A DNA stretch of 64,000 nt from Variovorax sp. IB41 (GTDB taxonomy: Bacteria; Pseudomonadota; Gammaproteobacteria; Burkholderiales; Burkholderiaceae_C), in assembly GCF_016405905.1 (NCBI RefSeq), contig NZ_JAEFCB010000022.1, positions 39,093 through 103,092 on the forward strand, read 5' to 3'. A model generated the notes under the pieces. It did not search any database. It worked only from the letters and a program-made list of their open reading frames with translations, and was not told where the DNA came from. This document shows, in pieces, positions 40,839 through 49,161 of the stretch. A program made the position numbers and the translations under genes. Positions within the stretch are counted from its first letter, which is position 1, and each line of letters opens with the position of its first letter.

Positions 40839-41777
40839 TCAAGAGCCAGGTGCGCGCCGTGTGACCCACCAAGCCGACAGCACGATCAACCCTCCACCCA
40901 CCCAGCCTTGAACCGTCACCGTCTCCTGCATCCAGAGGACCGCGGCCAAGGCGCCCCACAGGGGCTCGCTTCCCATCAACAATGCCACGCGGCTGGGGCT
41001 GGTTCGCGATGCCGCATAGTTCTGGACGAAGAACGCGAGCACGGTGCACATCAGAACCAGGAATGCCATCGCGCTCCAGAAAGAAGCGCTGACCGGCAAC
41101 GAATGGAAAGCGCGGCCTCGCACCAGCAACAACGCGAGAAGAATTCCCAAGGTCATCACCCCCATCTGGATGGCCGTCAGGGTCAGTGCAGGCAGCCGAT
41201 GCGATTGCCCGTATTTCCGGGTCATGCACACCATCACGCCGCGAAGAAATGCGGCAAACACCATGAGGCCATCGCCCCAAGCCAGCATGGGGCCGCCACC
41301 ATGCTGAAAGGCCAGCAGTCCAGCACCGATCATGGACAGGGCGGCGGCGCCAAACACGGTCGCTGTGGGTTTCTGCTTGAGCAGCCACCACTCGCAAAAA
41401 GGCGTCATGGCGACGCACAGGCTGATCAGGAAAGCCGCATTGGACGCCGTGGTGAGGGAGACCCCGAAGGTTTCGCAGACAAAGATGGCCAGGAGGTTCA
41501 CGCCCAGCATCAAGGCGCCACCCAAGGCGCCGCGCCAGGGCATGCGTACCAGTGGCCACAAGGCGGGCGACAGGATCACGAACGTCAGCCCGAAGCGCAG
41601 AAGCAGGAACTCGAGCACGGGCAGTTGCTGGGTCGCCAGCTTGGCCGCGGCGTAGCTTCCGCCCCAGACGGCCGCCACCAGCAACAGCAGCAGTTCGATG
41701 TGTCCGAACTTGAGGACACGCCAAAGCCGCTTGCCGACAGATGCTGGGGCACCGAGCCCGACGGCAGAGTTGCTCAT
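40839..41777 (-). CDS. EamA-family (DMT) transporter, probable exporter
   Basis: 312 residues with ten predicted membrane helices in two EamA halves (ELLLLLVAAVWGGSYAAAKL near the start; SRVALLMGSEPLWGALAAVL in the second). EamA proteins export amino acids and related metabolites. ATG overlaps the stop of the dioxygenase gene (ATGA), so it is the third gene of a coupled operon. Likely exports the pathway product. Confidence 0.85.
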   Translation of the reverse strand: MSNSAVGLGAPASVGKRLWRVLKFGHIELLLLLVAAVWGGSYAAAKLATQQLPVLEFLLLRFGLTFVILSPALWPLVRMPWRGALGGALMLGVNLLAIFVCETFGVSLTTASNAAFLISLCVAMTPFCEWWLLKQKPTATVFGAAALSMIGAGLLAFQHGGGPMLAWGDGLMVFAAFLRGVMVCMTRKYGQSHRLPALTLTAIQMGVMTLGILLALLLVRGRAFHSLPVSASFWSAMAFLVLMCTVLAFFVQNYAASRTSPSRVALLMGSEPLWGALAAVLWMQETVTVQGWVGGGLIVLSAWWVTRRAPGS

Positions 41778-42529
41778 GTCGGCATCTGGGTGAACGCGAC
41801 GACAAGCACATCGCGGTATGCCACGTTGCTCCCGGGAACGGCCGTGAGTGCAGACACCGCATGCATGGTTTCGTGATCGTTTCCGACGATGACATCGAAT
41901 GGGTACATCAGGGTCTTCTGCCAGAGCACCTGTCCAAGATGATTGGTCACGGTGGTTTCGGCTCCCCGCACGTTTCGGCGGGACATCAACAAGCTCGCGA
42001 CGTAGTCCACGCCGTCGCGATGCAGGCCCTCCGGCGTCGGCTGTCCATGCTGGCTTTCGCTGGCGAAGATGCGGTAGGGATGCAGCCGGATGTTCCAGCG
42101 GCATGCCCTCCCTTCGCAGTGATTGAACATTGCCGTCAGCGCATCGAGCAAAGCGGCGAGCACCACATGGCCGACGAAGCAGGGTTCAAGCGGATCGAAC
42201 AACCGCGCGATGCCGCCATTGAGTGCGTTGATGTACTTCGGCTGTTCGTACGGCCCGTGGGGCAACTGAGTTCGAAGGCCCTCTGCGGACGATTCGAATT
42301 CGCCATATCGGCGATACCGGTAGTTGCCGCCATCGCCCATGTGTCGGTCCAGCGTCAAGCTGTCCCAATGCGCGCCGAAGCTTTCCGTCTGACCGGCCGA
42401 GAGGTCCAACAGGTACGACACCGCGTTTCCCGGAATGAAGACGAAGTTGTCGCTTTCAAGCTTTCGAGCGAAGGGCTCGACATGGATGCTCCCTTGCGCA
42501 GGGATCTGCGCCTTGGACGGGCCCGTCAT
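41774..42529 (-). CDS. 2-oxoglutarate/Fe(II) dioxygenase, amino-acid hydroxylase type (PF10014-like)
   Basis: 251 residues. The C-terminal half has the family pattern GLHRDGVDYVASLLMSRRN (H170, D172), MHAVSAL (H223) and YRDVLVVAF (R239), the metal triad and the 2-oxoglutarate arginine. Relatives hydroxylate free amino acids, for example isoleucine dioxygenase of Bacillus. Start chosen at 42529 because it overlaps the ArgG-like stop (ATGA) and has AAGGGG seven bases upstream; an ATG six bases further out is too near that site. Overlaps the exporter by ATGA. Substrate unknown. Confidence 0.83.
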   Translation of the reverse strand: MTGPSKAQIPAQGSIHVEPFARKLESDNFVFIPGNAVSYLLDLSAGQTESFGAHWDSLTLDRHMGDGGNYRYRRYGEFESSAEGLRTQLPHGPYEQPKYINALNGGIARLFDPLEPCFVGHVVLAALLDALTAMFNHCEGRACRWNIRLHPYRIFASESQHGQPTPEGLHRDGVDYVASLLMSRRNVRGAETTVTNHLGQVLWQKTLMYPFDVIVGNDHETMHAVSALTAVPGSNVAYRDVLVVAFTQMPT

Positions 42530-43740
42530 GTGCATGCCCCTTCCCGGGTGGTCCGCTCGCCCGACGTGATCGGGCTGAACGTGCGCTGCGCGGAATTCCT
42601 CTCCCACGCGTCACGATCGGTGAGGTACAGGGGGTTCTCCGCACGTATCGCGCGCACATCCATCGCGCCTTGGCGCAGCGCGTAGCCCACGGAGCCCGAG
42701 ACCTTGCTCGCCGATGTGCGAATGAAGGCATCCGCGCTCTCGCGCAGCATCCCGTACCAGCGCCCTTCCACGGCTTCGCGTGTCCAGATCTGCTCGACGG
42801 ACCGCTTCTCGCGCAGCAGTTCCGCATCGAGAACGGCCGTTTCCAGATGGCGGTAGGCATCCATCAAGATGGTGGCGGCCGGCGCTTCGCGCAGTTCCAG
42901 CACCTTCTGGCCACCCTCCAGATGCTCCAGCCCGCTGTATCTGCCGATGGCGAAAGCGCCCACACGCCGATTGAGCTGTGCGATCAGGTCCACCAGCGAT
43001 AACGATTGCCCGTCGACTGCGACCGGCACGCCGCTCTCGAAGCGAAGGAAAATGTCCTCGGGAACAGGGGCTCGTTCAGGTTCGCGCGTCCATTCAAACA
43101 GGCTGGGCGGGACCCAGAAGCTTTCGGGATTGTCGATCGAGCCGGACTCGAATTCCCTGCACCACAAATTGGCATCGCCACTGATGCCTCTGGCCTGAAA
43201 GCGAGTGAGCCCCACTTGCTGCAATGCGGCGATCTTTTCCTCGCGGCTCAGAATCGAGCGCTCGTAAGGTGTGCCATAACAGCCGGTGTAGCCCAACTGG
43301 TCGATCGCGCCATTCAACCGTCTCAGGCTGTTCTGCGAGGTGTTGGCGGTGTGCACGATGGCGCCGCAGCCAAGGCGTGCGGCTGCCTGAACGGCCGAGC
43401 GCGCCAGGATGGGGCTAGACAACGATGAGCTGACGGGATACATGCCCAGGTACAACGCCTGCGCGCGAATGGCCGGAGCCACGGCCTCGTTGGCAAATTC
43501 CTCCCTGGCATCCACGATCACCAGGTCGACGCCAAAGAACTGTGTGATTTCTTTCAGGTCGTGAAGGTCGCACCCCTCGCCAACGTCGATCGAGAGAGCC
43601 GTTGTTCGCAACCCTCGATCTGCCAGTTCCTTGAGTATGTAGCTGCTGTCCAGCCCCCCGCTGAAAAGCGTGAGCACATGATCGACCTGTCCCACCATCG
43701 CATCGAGGTCATCGAAGCTCCCAATCCTTCTTTTTTTCAC
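42526..43740 (-). CDS. argininosuccinate-synthase-like ligase
   Basis: 404 residues, about the length of ArgG. N-type ATP pyrophosphatase loop LTLFSGGLDSS (S27 to S33), then ArgG-like blocks: DAREEFANEAVAPAIRAQAL, SSPILARSAVQAA, ISGDANLWCREFESG, FESGVPVAVDG, LIAQLNRRVGAFAIGRYSGL, YGMLRESADAFI. ArgG couples citrulline and aspartate; here the block normally GSTGKGNDQ reads HTANTSQNSLRR, so the ureido substrate may differ. GTG start at 43740 has a perfect AGGAGG seven bases upstream. First gene of an operon with a dioxygenase and exporter, pointing to a specialised pathway rather than arginine synthesis. Confidence 0.82.
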   Translation of the reverse strand: MKKRRIGSFDDLDAMVGQVDHVLTLFSGGLDSSYILKELADRGLRTTALSIDVGEGCDLHDLKEITQFFGVDLVIVDAREEFANEAVAPAIRAQALYLGMYPVSSSLSSPILARSAVQAAARLGCGAIVHTANTSQNSLRRLNGAIDQLGYTGCYGTPYERSILSREEKIAALQQVGLTRFQARGISGDANLWCREFESGSIDNPESFWVPPSLFEWTREPERAPVPEDIFLRFESGVPVAVDGQSLSLVDLIAQLNRRVGAFAIGRYSGLEHLEGGQKVLELREAPAATILMDAYRHLETAVLDAELLREKRSVEQIWTREAVEGRWYGMLRESADAFIRTSASKVSGSVGYALRQGAMDVRAIRAENPLYLTDRDAWERNSAQRTFSPITSGERTTREGACT

Positions 43741-43788
43741 GCCGCTTCCTCCTGAATTTTTTTGACGTGGCGCATTGTTCAGGGGGCA

Positions 43789-43798
43789 CTTGCGCAAG
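43789..43798. promoter_or_regulatory. perfect palindrome in divergent promoter region
   Basis: CTTGCGCAAG, a perfect ten-base palindrome, lies in the 97 bases between the ArgG-like and LysR starts. It is a plausible core of a LysR operator. No clear -35/-10 pair could be assigned, though TTGACG occurs at 43762-43767. Confidence 0.5.
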
Positions 43799-43837
43799 AC
43801 TAGACCCACCACAGAACAGGATATGTGCCCAGTGAGA

Positions 43838-44749
43838 ATGAATGACTTCATCGGTTTCATGCACGAGATGGTGGCCTTCGTGCTGGTTGCGGAATCCGGC
43901 AGTTTTTCGAAGGCGGCACAGCAGCTCGCGATGACGCCATCGGCCGTGAGCCGACAGATATCCCGTCTGGAGAAGGCCATGGGCGTGAAGCTCATGCACC
44001 GAACCACGCGACAACTGCGTCTGACGGAAGCGGGGCTGGATGTGCTGGAGCGCGGACGTGAAATGGTGGACGCTGCCAAAGCCACCATGCAGGCGGCGGA
44101 GGAGCACATGCGCGCACCCAAGGGGCTGGTGCGGTTGAGCGCACCCAAGGCGTTTGCGCGCCATATGCTTCAGCGCTGCCTGCTGTCGTTTCTCGCGCGC
44201 TACCCGGACGTCGATGTCCACGTGATGGTGGTCGATCGTCCCGTCGACGGCCTGCGGGAGAACGTGGATCTCGTGATCCGGCTGACAGACGATCCGCCGC
44301 AGGGCATGGTGGCGCGCAGCCTGATGCCGGTGCAGCAATGGGTGGTTGCCAGTCCGGGCTACCTGTCGGCGCACGATGCCATCGGGCGGCCGGAGGACCT
44401 CGTCAATCACAGTTGCCTGTCGTTGGGCGAGCAGGACCGGGACAACCGATGGTGTTTCTCTCGGGATGACGAAACCCGCGAGGTGCTGGTTCGAGGGCGC
44501 TTCACCATCAACCACAGCGAGATGCGGCTGGATGCCGTCTCGGCAGGTTTCGGCGTTGGCTGCGTGCCCGACTTCGTGGCCCGGGATGCGGTTGAGCAGG
44601 GCCGTGTTGTCCGTGTGCTGCCGGATTGGACCTTCCAGGCCAGCTACCAGGGCACCGCGTATCTACTCTATGCCGCGGCGCGCTACACCACCCCGAAGGT
44701 GCGCGTTCTCATCGAACATCTGATGGACGCGCTGTCGACGTCTCGTTGA
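43838..44749 (+). CDS. LysR-family regulator divergent from the ArgG-like operon
   Basis: 303 residues: HTH in VLVAESGSFSKAAQQLAMTP and SAVSRQISRLEKAMG, RTTRQLRLTEAG, then an effector domain (LVRLSAPKAFARHMLQRCLL). It is of the CrgA/AaeR-like branch. Divergent placement suggests it controls the ligase-dioxygenase-exporter operon. Start is uncertain: ATG at 43838 gives the usual LysR N-terminus; ATG 43823 is possible. Confidence 0.88.
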   Translation: MNDFIGFMHEMVAFVLVAESGSFSKAAQQLAMTPSAVSRQISRLEKAMGVKLMHRTTRQLRLTEAGLDVLERGREMVDAAKATMQAAEEHMRAPKGLVRLSAPKAFARHMLQRCLLSFLARYPDVDVHVMVVDRPVDGLRENVDLVIRLTDDPPQGMVARSLMPVQQWVVASPGYLSAHDAIGRPEDLVNHSCLSLGEQDRDNRWCFSRDDETREVLVRGRFTINHSEMRLDAVSAGFGVGCVPDFVARDAVEQGRVVRVLPDWTFQASYQGTAYLLYAAARYTTPKVRVLIEHLMDALSTSR

Positions 44750-44810
44750 GCCGGATCCCGGAGGGTTCCTTCGGGGAATCAATAGCGCACGCAGATCGAG
44801 AACGAAGGCT

Positions 44811-45596
44811 TCAGGTCCAACCCGCATCCACCACATAGTCCTGCGCGGTGCACATCTTCGAATCGTCAGCGGCCAGGAACAGCGCCATCGCCGCAATGTC
44901 CTCGGCCATCACGCGCCCCGGCAGGCATTGCGCGGCATCGATCTCTGCAGCGGACTCGGGCTTGACCCACAGCTTGATCTGCCGCTCGGTCATCACCCAC
45001 CCCGGCACGATCGAGTTGACGCGGATGTTCTGCTTGCCCAGGTCGCGCGCCAGCGAGCGCGTGAGGCCGCGCGCCGCCGCCTTGCAGGCCTGGTAGACCG
45101 GGTAGCCCTTGCCCTTGATCATCCAGCTGATCGAGCCGAAGTTGATGATCGAGCCGCCGCCCAGCGCGCGCATGTCGTCGGCCACCGCCTGCGCGGCGAA
45201 GAACTGGTGCTTGAAGTTGACGGCCACGAGGCGATCGAAGTCGTCGCTGGTGACATCGGCCATCTCGTGGCGCCTGTCGTTGGCGGCGTTGTTCAGCAGC
45301 ACGCCGATCGGGCCGAAGCGCTCTCGCACAGCAGCGATGGTGGCAGTGAGCGCGGCGGTATCGGTCACGTCGCAGGCGCTGAACAGCACGGGCGACTCGC
45401 CCTGCAGCTGGGCCGCGAGCGCCGTGCCGGCGGCCGTGTCGAGGTCGCAGAAGCCGACCTTCGCGCCCTGCGCATGGAAGGCCCGCACCAGCGCCTCGCC
45501 GATGCCGCTGGCACCGCCCGAGATGAAGACGGTGCGCCCGGCGAGCGACGGATAGCGGGCGGTGTAGGGGGAGGTTGGAGAGGAGGCTGTGGTCAT
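44811..45596 (-). CDS. SDR oxidoreductase, D-xylose/L-arabinose 1-dehydrogenase-like (XylB type)
   Basis: 261-residue short-chain dehydrogenase. NAD loop FISGGASGIGEAL, NNAANDRRHEMADVT, INFGSISWMIKGKG, catalytic YPVYQACKAA, and the C-terminal AAQCLPGRVMAEDIAAMALF with AQDYVVDAGWT closely follow Caulobacter xylose dehydrogenase XylB. It would oxidise an aldose to the lactone. No other pentose-pathway genes are in the window. ATG at 45596. Confidence 0.85.
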   Translation of the reverse strand: MTTASSPTSPYTARYPSLAGRTVFISGGASGIGEALVRAFHAQGAKVGFCDLDTAAGTALAAQLQGESPVLFSACDVTDTAALTATIAAVRERFGPIGVLLNNAANDRRHEMADVTSDDFDRLVAVNFKHQFFAAQAVADDMRALGGGSIINFGSISWMIKGKGYPVYQACKAAARGLTRSLARDLGKQNIRVNSIVPGWVMTERQIKLWVKPESAAEIDAAQCLPGRVMAEDIAAMALFLAADDSKMCTAQDYVVDAGWT

Positions 45597-45734
45597 GGGG
45601 GATGAAGACGACGGCGGTGGAAACAGGCCACGAGCGTACCGGATGCGGCCGCCATGGTGGAAACGCGGGCTTCCGCCCGGCGTATGGCTTCCGGCCTGTG
45701 GGCAGGATGGTCTCGCGTGGATAGGCTTGCGGAC

Positions 45735-46106
45735 ATGAACTCGTTCCATCGCCGCGCCCTCGTGAGCTTCGCGCTTCTCCCGGCCCTCATCGTGGCGCGG
45801 CAGGTGCGCGCCCAGGCGGCGGCGCCCATCCTGCTCTTCAAGGTGGTCTCGCCGCGCGACGACGTCGTCGTGGGCATCGAGGCCGCGCAACTCGGCGCCG
45901 GCGCGGCGCCGCCCGTGCAGCGCCTGGCCGCGATGCTGGCCGACAAGGGCCAGCTCACGCTCTGGCAATACGCCTCGCAGCATGGCGAGGGCGGCGCGCT
46001 GGTGCAGGCGCCGCTGCGGCAGATCGTCGTCTTCAAGAACGACCTGCTGCGCATCGAGCCGTACAGCACACCGCTCGCGATCAAGGCGCCGGGCGCCTCG
46101 AAGTAA
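45735..46106 (+). CDS. small exported hypothetical protein
   Basis: 123 residues with a signal peptide (LVSFALLPALIVARQVRAQA). The mature part APILLFKVVSPRDDVVVGIE, then ALVQAPLRQIVVFKNDLLRI, has a compact beta-rich look; no family recognised. It stands alone, divergent from the SDR gene and convergent with tgt. Confidence 0.65.
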   Translation: MNSFHRRALVSFALLPALIVARQVRAQAAAPILLFKVVSPRDDVVVGIEAAQLGAGAAPPVQRLAAMLADKGQLTLWQYASQHGEGGALVQAPLRQIVVFKNDLLRIEPYSTPLAIKAPGASK

Positions 46107-46139
46107 ATAAAGCGCGAAGTTGGACGTGCAGGCCGCCGG

Positions 46140-47312
46140 CTAGACGCCGCGCGCCCGTTCGGCCTTGAACCGTGCGCGGAATTCCGTGAACGTGCCCGCG
46201 TCGAGCGCCGCGCGAATCTCGGTCATCAGGTTCAGGTAGTAGTGCAGGTTGTGGATGGTGCACAGCATCGGCCCGAGCATTTCGCCGCAGCGGTCCAGGT
46301 GGTGCAGGTAGGCGCGGCTGAAGCCTTCGCGGCCACCGTCGTTCCACGACACGCCCGACGTGCCCGCGCAGGCATGGCAGGTGCAGCTCGGGTCCACCGG
46401 CTGCGGGTCGCTCTTGTGGCGGGCGTTGCGCATCTTCAGGTCGCCGAAGCGCGTGAACATCGTGCCGTTGCGCGCATTGCGGGTCGGCATCACGCAGTCG
46501 AACATGTCCACGCCGTCGGCCACGCCCTGCACCAGGTCCTCGGGCGTGCCCACGCCCATCAGGTAGCGCGGCTTGTCGGCCGGCAGCCGGTGCGGCGTGT
46601 GGCCCATGATGTGCAGCATCTCCTCCTTGGGCTCGCCCACGCTCACGCCGCCGATGGCGTAGCCGGGAAAGTCCATGTCCACGAGCGCCGCGAGCGATTC
46701 CTCCCGCAGGTTCTCGAACATGCCGCCCTGCACGATGCCGAAGAGCGCGTTGGGGTTCTCCAGCCGCGTGAATTCGCCCTGGCAGCGCTTGGCCCAGCGC
46801 AGGCTCAGTTCCATCGAGATGCGCGCCTCGGCCTCGGTCGTGATGTGGCCCTTGGTGTCGTAGGGCGTGCACTCGTCGAACTGCATCACGATGTCGCTGT
46901 TCAGGATGGTCTGGATCTGCATCGAGACCTCGGGCGTGAGGAACAGCTTGTCGCCGTTGACGGGCGATGCGAACTTCACGCCCTCCTCGCTGATCTTGCG
47001 CATCGCGCCCAGCGACCACACCTGAAAGCCCCCCGAGTCGGTGAGGATGGGCTTGTTCCATTTCTCGAACTGGTGCAGCCCGCCGAAGCTGGCCATCACG
47101 TCCAGGCCCGGACGCATCCACAAGTGGAAGGTGTTGCCCAGGATGATCTGCGCGCCCATCTCTTCCAGACTGCGCGGCATCACGCCCTTGACGGTGCCGT
47201 AGGTGCCCACGGGCATGAAGATCGGCGTCTGCACCTTGCCGTGGTTGAGGGTGAGCGTGGCGCGGCGCGCGTGGCTCGCGGGGTCGGTCTTGAGGAGTTC
47301 GAAGTTCAGCAT
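46140..47312 (-). CDS. tgt: tRNA-guanine (queuine) transglycosylase
   Basis: Swaps guanine 34 of GUN-reading tRNAs for preQ1. 390 residues, with LTDSGGFQVWSLG, QFDECTPY, GYAIGGVSVGEPKEEM, the catalytic Asp region DMFDCVMPTRNARNG and zinc ligands CTCHAC with a downstream His. ATG 47312 is eight bases after the queA stop, so queA-tgt form one unit on the minus strand. Confidence 0.97.
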   Translation of the reverse strand: MLNFELLKTDPASHARRATLTLNHGKVQTPIFMPVGTYGTVKGVMPRSLEEMGAQIILGNTFHLWMRPGLDVMASFGGLHQFEKWNKPILTDSGGFQVWSLGAMRKISEEGVKFASPVNGDKLFLTPEVSMQIQTILNSDIVMQFDECTPYDTKGHITTEAEARISMELSLRWAKRCQGEFTRLENPNALFGIVQGGMFENLREESLAALVDMDFPGYAIGGVSVGEPKEEMLHIMGHTPHRLPADKPRYLMGVGTPEDLVQGVADGVDMFDCVMPTRNARNGTMFTRFGDLKMRNARHKSDPQPVDPSCTCHACAGTSGVSWNDGGREGFSRAYLHHLDRCGEMLGPMLCTIHNLHYYLNLMTEIRAALDAGTFTEFRARFKAERARGV

Positions 47313-47320
47313 GGTCGTCT

Positions 47321-48364
47321 TCAATCTTTTTGTCGTGCCAGCAGCATGGCGTCGCCATAGCTGAAGAAGCGGTAGCGGTTGGCGATGGCGTGGGCGTACA
47401 GCGCCATCACCCGCTCGTACCCCGCAAGGGCCGAGACCAGCATCATCAGCGTGCTCTTGGGCAGATGGAAGTTGGTGACCAGCACATCGACGTGCGCGAA
47501 CGCGAATCCCGGCGTGATGAAGATGCGCGTGTCGCCCGTCGCCTCGCCGCTTTGGGCCCACGACTCGAGCGTGCGCACGGTGGTCGTGCCCACCGCGACG
47601 ACGCGGCCGCCGCGCGCCTTGCATTCGGCGATCGCGCGCTGCGTGGCCTCGGGCACTTCGTAGCGCTCGGCATGCATCGTGTGCTCGGCGATGTTCTCGG
47701 TCTTCACCGGCTGGAAGGTGCCGGCACCCACATGCAGCGTGACGTTGGCGCGCTGCACGCCGCGGGCTTCGAGCGCGGCCAGCAGGCCTTCGTCGAAGTG
47801 CAGAGCGGCCGTGGGCGCGGCCACCGCGCCGGGCACGCGCGCGAACACGGTCTGGTAGCGGCTCTCGTCATCGGCCGAATCGGTGTGCGTGATGTAGGGC
47901 GGCAGCGGCACATGGCCGCAGCGGGCCATCAGCGCATACGGGTCTTCGCCCGCATCGCTCTCGAAGCCGAAGCGGAACAGCGCGCCGTCTTCCTCGGGCC
48001 AGCGGCCCAGGAGCGTCGCGCGAAAGCCGCCGACCATCTCCAGCGTGGTGCCCACGGGCGGCTTCTTGCTGACCTTCATGTGCGCGACCACCTCGTGGCC
48101 CTGCAGCACGCGCTCAACGAGCAGCTCCAGCTTGCCCCCGGTCGGCTTCTCGCCGAAGAGGCGCGCCTTGACCACGCGCGTGTCGTTGAAGACCAGCAGG
48201 TCGCCCGCGCGCAGCAGCGAGGGCAGGTCCTTGAAGATGCGGTCGGCCGGCGCGTCCCCCGTGCCGTCGAGGAGACGGGAGGAGGTGCGTTCGGAGGCCG
48301 GGTGTTGCGCCACCAGTTCGGGCGGCAGGTCGAAATCGAAATCGGAGAGCGTGAAGGCGCGCAT
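47321..48364 (-). CDS. queA: S-adenosylmethionine:tRNA ribosyltransferase-isomerase
   Basis: Adds the cyclopentenediol precursor to preQ1 in tRNA. 347 residues: FDLPPELVAQHP, RTSSRLLDG, LLVFNDTRVVKARLFG, VGAGTFQPVKTENI and TNFHLPKSTLMMLVSAL. ATG 48364 chosen; the frame is open further up but without family resemblance. Divergent from the DUF4166 gene. Confidence 0.97.
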   Translation of the reverse strand: MRAFTLSDFDFDLPPELVAQHPASERTSSRLLDGTGDAPADRIFKDLPSLLRAGDLLVFNDTRVVKARLFGEKPTGGKLELLVERVLQGHEVVAHMKVSKKPPVGTTLEMVGGFRATLLGRWPEEDGALFRFGFESDAGEDPYALMARCGHVPLPPYITHTDSADDESRYQTVFARVPGAVAAPTAALHFDEGLLAALEARGVQRANVTLHVGAGTFQPVKTENIAEHTMHAERYEVPEATQRAIAECKARGGRVVAVGTTTVRTLESWAQSGEATGDTRIFITPGFAFAHVDVLVTNFHLPKSTLMMLVSALAGYERVMALYAHAIANRYRFFSYGDAMLLARQKD

Positions 48365-48489
48365 GGTGCTTGAGGGCCGGACGGGCCCGTGCCAAGGAGG
48401 CATGGAAGAAAGAAAACCGGGGGAAGGGGCGATTGTCCCATGCCCGCAATCGGGGGCCCGGCGCGGGGTTGCCGAGGCAGAATCGACGG

Positions 48490-49161
48490 ATGGTCGATTC
48501 ATCCGTCGCGCGCGTCCCGCTGGCGCCTCCTCCCTCCGAAGGCGAGCTCTTCAAGAAGATCCTTGCAAACGCCTGGCAGGGCCTGCACCCGGACATCCGC
48601 CGGCGCTTCGACAAGAACCCCTCGCCGGGCAAGGCGCTGCATTACCTGGGCGCGTTGAGCGAGCTGCGCTGCTCGCGCTTCGGCAAGCTGCTGGGGCACC
48701 TGACGCAGCCGCTGATCCAGGGCGCGCTGATCCCCTACAGCGACACGAATTTCCCGGTCGAGATCCAGGTCTACGCCAAGCCCGACGATCCGGCCATCTA
48801 CAAGCAGCGCATCTACCGCCTGCACGGCCGTAAGCCCATCCAGTTCACCAGCTTCATGCGCGAGAGCGCGCGCGGCGAGGTGCTGGAGTACGTGGGCATG
48901 GGCCTCGGAATGAAGCTGGTGCTGAGCGTGGAGAACGGCAGCCTGCATTTCCAGAGCGACGGCTATTTCTGGGACGTGTTCGGCTGGCGCATTCCGCTGC
49001 CCGGCGTCTTCACGCCCGGCAAGACCTTTCTCTGGCACCACAACGAAACGCCCGAGCGCTTCAACATCCGCATCGAGATCCGGCACTGGCTCATGGGCAC
49101 GACCTTCACGCAGGTCGGCGTGTTCGAGGAAGTGGCCGACCCGGGGGCAGCCGCCGCATGA
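48490..49161 (+). CDS. DUF4166-domain protein
   Basis: 223 residues resembling DUF4166: LHPDIRRRFDKNPSPGKALH, GALIPYSDTNFPVEIQVYAK, IQFTSFMRESARGEVLEYVG, FWDVFGWRIPLPGVFTPGKT. In other bacteria this domain is often fused or adjacent to SDR/epimerase modules; here the TIGR01777 epimerase follows with an ATGA overlap. Enzymatic role unknown. Confidence 0.82.
   Translation: MVDSSVARVPLAPPPSEGELFKKILANAWQGLHPDIRRRFDKNPSPGKALHYLGALSELRCSRFGKLLGHLTQPLIQGALIPYSDTNFPVEIQVYAKPDDPAIYKQRIYRLHGRKPIQFTSFMRESARGEVLEYVGMGLGMKLVLSVENGSLHFQSDGYFWDVFGWRIPLPGVFTPGKTFLWHHNETPERFNIRIEIRHWLMGTTFTQVGVFEEVADPGAAAA

Noticed and set aside
40839..44749. Claim that the ArgG-like operon is a horizontally acquired low-G+C island
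   Set aside because: Hand counts of four 60-base lines gave about 58-65% G+C, but some core-gene lines nearby give 62-65% as well. The difference is not clear enough without a full calculation.
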